64,000 nucleotides of DNA. It comes from Salinivibrio costicola subsp. costicola ATCC 33508 = LMG 11651. GTDB lineage: Bacteria > Pseudomonadota > Gammaproteobacteria > Enterobacterales > Vibrionaceae. This document shows, piece after piece, positions 61,220 through 64,000 of the stretch. The notes under the pieces were generated by a model. It was given only the letters and a program-made list of their open reading frames with translations, made no database searches and had not been told where the DNA came from. The position numbers and the translations under genes are program-made. The stretch lies in the NCBI GenBank assembly GCA_000565345.1, contig AQOF01000047.1:1-64000 (forward strand), given 5' to 3'. Position 1 is the first letter of the stretch. Every line of letters starts with the position of its first letter.

Positions 61220-62581
61220 ATGAGCACAATCATTTGGGATAAGAAGTTAATCGAAAAATACAATATTAACGGCCCCAGATACACATCATATCCGACGGCA
61301 TTAATGTTGTCTGAACAGTTTTCTCAAGATCGCATCGCCAATGCACTGAAGACGACCGGCGATGAACTGTGCTTATATCTACACTTACCATTTTGTCATA
61401 AACTCTGCTATTACTGTGGCTGTAACAAGATTATTACCCGCCACCAGCATAAAGCAGACAAATACTTAGACTACCTCGCACAAGAAATGGCGATGTATCA
61501 GCCATTAGTTAAAAACAAGAAAATTCGTCAAATTCACTTAGGCGGGGGAACGCCTACCTTTTTGACCGAGAAACAACTGACACGACTGATGAACTCGATT
61601 CATCAACATTTTACCTTTGCCGAAAACCCAGAGGTGAGCATTGAAATAGATCCGCGCAGTTGCAGCGATGAGAAACTGTATCATCTGCGTGATCTTGGAT
61701 TTAACCGTGTCAGTTATGGCGTACAGGACTTTGATAAGAAAGTACAAATTGCCATTAACCGCGTGCAGGATGTCGATCTTATTGCACATCAGTTAAAACT
61801 CAGCAAAGAACTGGGCTTTGACTCAATTAACCTCGACTTAATTTATGGCCTGCCGTACCAGCGCCCGGAAACCTTTAAGAAGTCGATAGAGCAGGTCATT
61901 GAAATGAGCCCCGATCGTATTTCCGTATTTAGCTACGCGCATTTACCACAGCGCTTCGCTGGGCAGAAGAAAATATCGGAAGAGTCCATTCCACAGCCGT
62001 CAGTTAAGTTAAGCTTGCTCGAACAAGCCATTACTCAGCTCAACGACGCGGGCTATCAGTTTATTGGCATGGATCACTTTGCTAAAAAAGACGACGGCTT
62101 AGCCATTGCCCAACGCGAAGGTCGCTTACAGCGTAACTTCCAGGGTTACACCACAGACGGTCAGGACGCATTACTAGGCTTGGGCGTGTCCTCTATTAGC
62201 CAGGTTAACGGTGTGCTATGGCAGCATGAAAAAGAGCTACCAGCTTACTACAAAATAATAGATGACGGACAAAAGCCCATTGTTAAAGGCATGGCATTGA
62301 ACGACGAAGACAAAGTGCGGGCAGCACTTATTTCACAAGTCATATGCCACTTTGAGATCGATATAGAAATTTTTAAAGCCGAGTGGAATATCGACGATTT
62401 CTGGGCACACTTTGCTGAAGCCATACCGCTATTGAAACCGTTTATTGAAGACGGCTTGGTCGACGTATCCGACAAAAAACTCCGCGTCACAGAAATAGGC
62501 CGCCTCTGGGTACGCAGCATTTGTGCCTGTTTCGATGAGTACCTAAATCACGGTCAAAATCGCTACTCCAAAGTGGTTTAA
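61220..62581 (+). CDS. hemN: Oxygen-independent coproporphyrinogen III oxidase
   Basis: Radical-SAM enzyme converting coproporphyrinogen III to protoporphyrinogen IX under low oxygen. The iron-sulfur motif is HLPFCHKLCYYCGCN (C-x3-C-x2-C-x-C), with the initial YNINGPRYTSYPTA and HLGGGTPTFLTEKQL glycine motif. Length 453 residues, that of HemN rather than HemW. AGGT precedes the ATG. It follows ubiT by 33 bp in the same direction. Confidence 0.94.
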   Translation: MSTIIWDKKLIEKYNINGPRYTSYPTALMLSEQFSQDRIANALKTTGDELCLYLHLPFCHKLCYYCGCNKIITRHQHKADKYLDYLAQEMAMYQPLVKNKKIRQIHLGGGTPTFLTEKQLTRLMNSIHQHFTFAENPEVSIEIDPRSCSDEKLYHLRDLGFNRVSYGVQDFDKKVQIAINRVQDVDLIAHQLKLSKELGFDSINLDLIYGLPYQRPETFKKSIEQVIEMSPDRISVFSYAHLPQRFAGQKKISEESIPQPSVKLSLLEQAITQLNDAGYQFIGMDHFAKKDDGLAIAQREGRLQRNFQGYTTDGQDALLGLGVSSISQVNGVLWQHEKELPAYYKIIDDGQKPIVKGMALNDEDKVRAALISQVICHFEIDIEIFKAEWNIDDFWAHFAEAIPLLKPFIEDGLVDVSDKKLRVTEIGRLWVRSICACFDEYLNHGQNRYSKVV

Positions 62582-62625
62582 TATGAAAAGGCCAGATTGC
62601 CTTGTACGATTAATCAAGAGATTGT

Positions 62626-63836
62626 ATGAAAAATTGTCATTGGGAGCCTTCCGAACAGCAGGATCAAATTGCGTCACTTGATGAGCTTAGGCAAAAGTGT
62701 CTTGTTGCCCAAAGCGAGATGTTAGGTCATGCGGTACTAACGCATAGCGATGTCCGCTCGGTTATCGAAGATCATGAAACGTTCAGCAATGCAGCAGGCT
62801 CCCACTTGTCGGTTCCAAACGGCATGGATCCACCGGAGCATGGTATTTTTCGAGAAGTGATTGAGCCGTACTTTAAGGCTGATCGCTTACCGAATTTTGA
62901 GTCGACTTGTCGGCAAATTGCTCAGAATATTGTTAGCAAAATGACACCGAATACGGCATTGGATGTGGTCAGTAAAATCGCAAAGCCTTTTGCATTACAT
63001 ATTCAGTGCGCCTTTCTCGGTTGGCCAGAATCGCTAACAAGTGCACTAGGCGAATGGCTTGAAGCCAACCAGCAGGCCATTGTGAATAACGATAGAGCAA
63101 CGTTAAAGCAAAAGGCAGATGAGTTTGAAGCATTGATTCATGAACAGCTCGACGTTCGCAGACAATCAGGCTCAGCCAAAGACGACAATACATGCCGCCT
63201 AATGCATGAAACAGTCACAGTGAATGGCGAAACGCGCCACCTTCACGAAGCGGAAATTGTCAGCATTTTACGCAACTGGACCGCTGGCGAAGTTGGCACC
63301 ATTGCTGCAGCCATTAGCAGTATTTTCTACTTCTTCGCAGAAAATCCTCTTGTTGTAGAGCAAATACGCAACGGCAACTTAAGTACCGACGGTGCCATAG
63401 ACGAAATACTCCGCATTGACCCTCCACTTATTTCAAACCGCCGTCGCGCAGTCAAAGACACAGAAATATCCGGCTGCCCTGTCAAAAAGGGCGAAAAAGT
63501 GACCGTGCTCTGGGCCTCGGCCAATCGTGATGAGTCTGTATTCGGCAAAGCCAATACATTTAACCCCGAACAAAACAAAGCTAAAAACCTACTCTACGGG
63601 CGTGGCATACATGTTTGCCCCGGCGCACCGCTAGCCAGAATGGAACTTCGTATATTCACTGAAGAATTACTAAAACACTTCGAGCGTTCGAGGTAACCGG
63701 TGAACCTAAGCGAGCCAATTACCCGTCTGGCGGGTTCAATAATCTTATAATTAAAGTAACGGCTACCGAAGAGAAAAGCTCTACAGCAAATCAAAACTCA
63801 ATACAGATAAAGCAGCAGCAAGAACAGATAAAGTAA
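62626..63836 (+). CDS. Cytochrome P450 (frameshifted near the C-terminus)
   Basis: A heme-thiolate monooxygenase-type protein. The heme-ligand Cys is in LLYGRGIHVCPGAPLARMEL, ExxR is in DEILRIDPPL, and the oxygen-binding helix reads LRNWTAGEVGTIAAAIS, where the usual acid-Thr pair is altered. DPPEHGIFREVIEPYF is the N-terminal HR motif. The frame is lost near 63685 (gagcgttcgaggtaacc): the correct C-terminus FEVTGEPKRANYPSGGFNN continues to 63836, giving about 403 residues, normal for bacterial P450s. The last 25 residues are Gln/Lys-rich and unusual. It follows hemN in an NO-defence/anaerobic block; substrate unknown. Confidence 0.88.
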
Positions 63837-64000
63837 ATAACTGCCGCGACAGAAGAAATCTCTTCAACTTTGGAGCGGATATCCCGAAACACTCAACAAG
63901 TTGTATAAGTCTTAAAAAATGCCAATGTAGTGGCCCATTAACTACCCGATAGCATGGAGTCTATGAGTTAGGTTGGCATATAGACCATCACAGGCTCTCA
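63837..64000 (+). other. Region after the P450 gene, with a 22-residue chemoreceptor-like peptide
   Basis: The frame after the P450 stop reads AATEEISSTLERISRNTQQVV before a stop at 63906-63908, reminiscent of the adaptation region of chemoreceptors. This could be a gene scrap or chance. Nothing else is seen up to the window end. Confidence 0.25.

Overview
The window looks like a chromosomal segment of a halophilic, marine-type gammaproteobacterium of the Vibrionaceae, perhaps Salinivibrio. This is inferred from a HapA/vibriolysin-type protease of exactly the usual 609 residues, fhuCDB, a dabAB pair, cysPTWA with cysM, an SqrR/YgaV-type sulfur regulon and a zwf-pgl-gnd order. No rRNA, tRNA or CRISPR array was seen.

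Layout: 0-2.2 kb, start of a short-chain dehydrogenase and fhuB; 2.2-3.9 kb, fhuD and fhuC (ferric hydroxamate uptake); 4.1-5.8 kb, a photolyase/cryptochrome gene plus DUF2256; 5.8-10.6 kb, a LysR regulator diverging from dabB-dabA (inorganic carbon uptake); 10.6-13.1 kb, Sua5-type TsaC, a thioesterase, a NifX-like protein and a DUF134 regulator; 13.2-16.9 kb, the oxidative pentose phosphate operon zwf-pgl-gnd; 17.2-20 kb, a LysR regulator and a GH13 glucosidase; 20-25.5 kb, GNAT, ATP-grasp, a metallopeptidase and a Gcr-type membrane protein; 25.8-31.2 kb, a secreted M4 protease and an SBP-chemoreceptor-SBP group; 31.2-46.1 kb, an RND efflux pump followed by a sulfur block (SqrR/YgaV-type repressor, DUF2892, persulfide/CoA-disulfide reductase, PmpAB-like transporter, cysM, cysPTWA) that also contains an EAL gene.

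46.2-52.1 kb is a decaying beta-glucoside PTS operon under a LacI regulator. Its GH1 glycosidase is split by an ISAs1-family element (1250 bp, 10-bp target duplication) and its IIC gene carries an in-frame stop. At 52.2-53 kb lies an EAL pseudogene cut by a truncated copy of the same IS.

53-64 kb is an accessory block for nitric oxide defence and oxygen-limited metabolism: a NorA/YtfE-like hemerythrin protein with a sigma-54-type promoter and two GGT-N7-ACC NorR boxes, norR, DUF454, a moeB pseudogene, nnrS with an NsrR-like box, a third IS remnant, mogA, ubiV-ubiU, ubiT, hemN and a cytochrome P450. These supply NO sensing and repair, molybdenum cofactor, oxygen-independent ubiquinone and oxygen-independent heme synthesis.

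About twenty otherwise well-conserved genes carry a single-base frameshift, mostly losses of one base and several in G or C runs. Housekeeping genes such as pgl are affected, so many of these are probably sequencing or assembly errors. The IS insertion, the IIC stop and the moeB stop look like genuine decay. Coordinates of frameshifted genes are given as the whole inferred gene.
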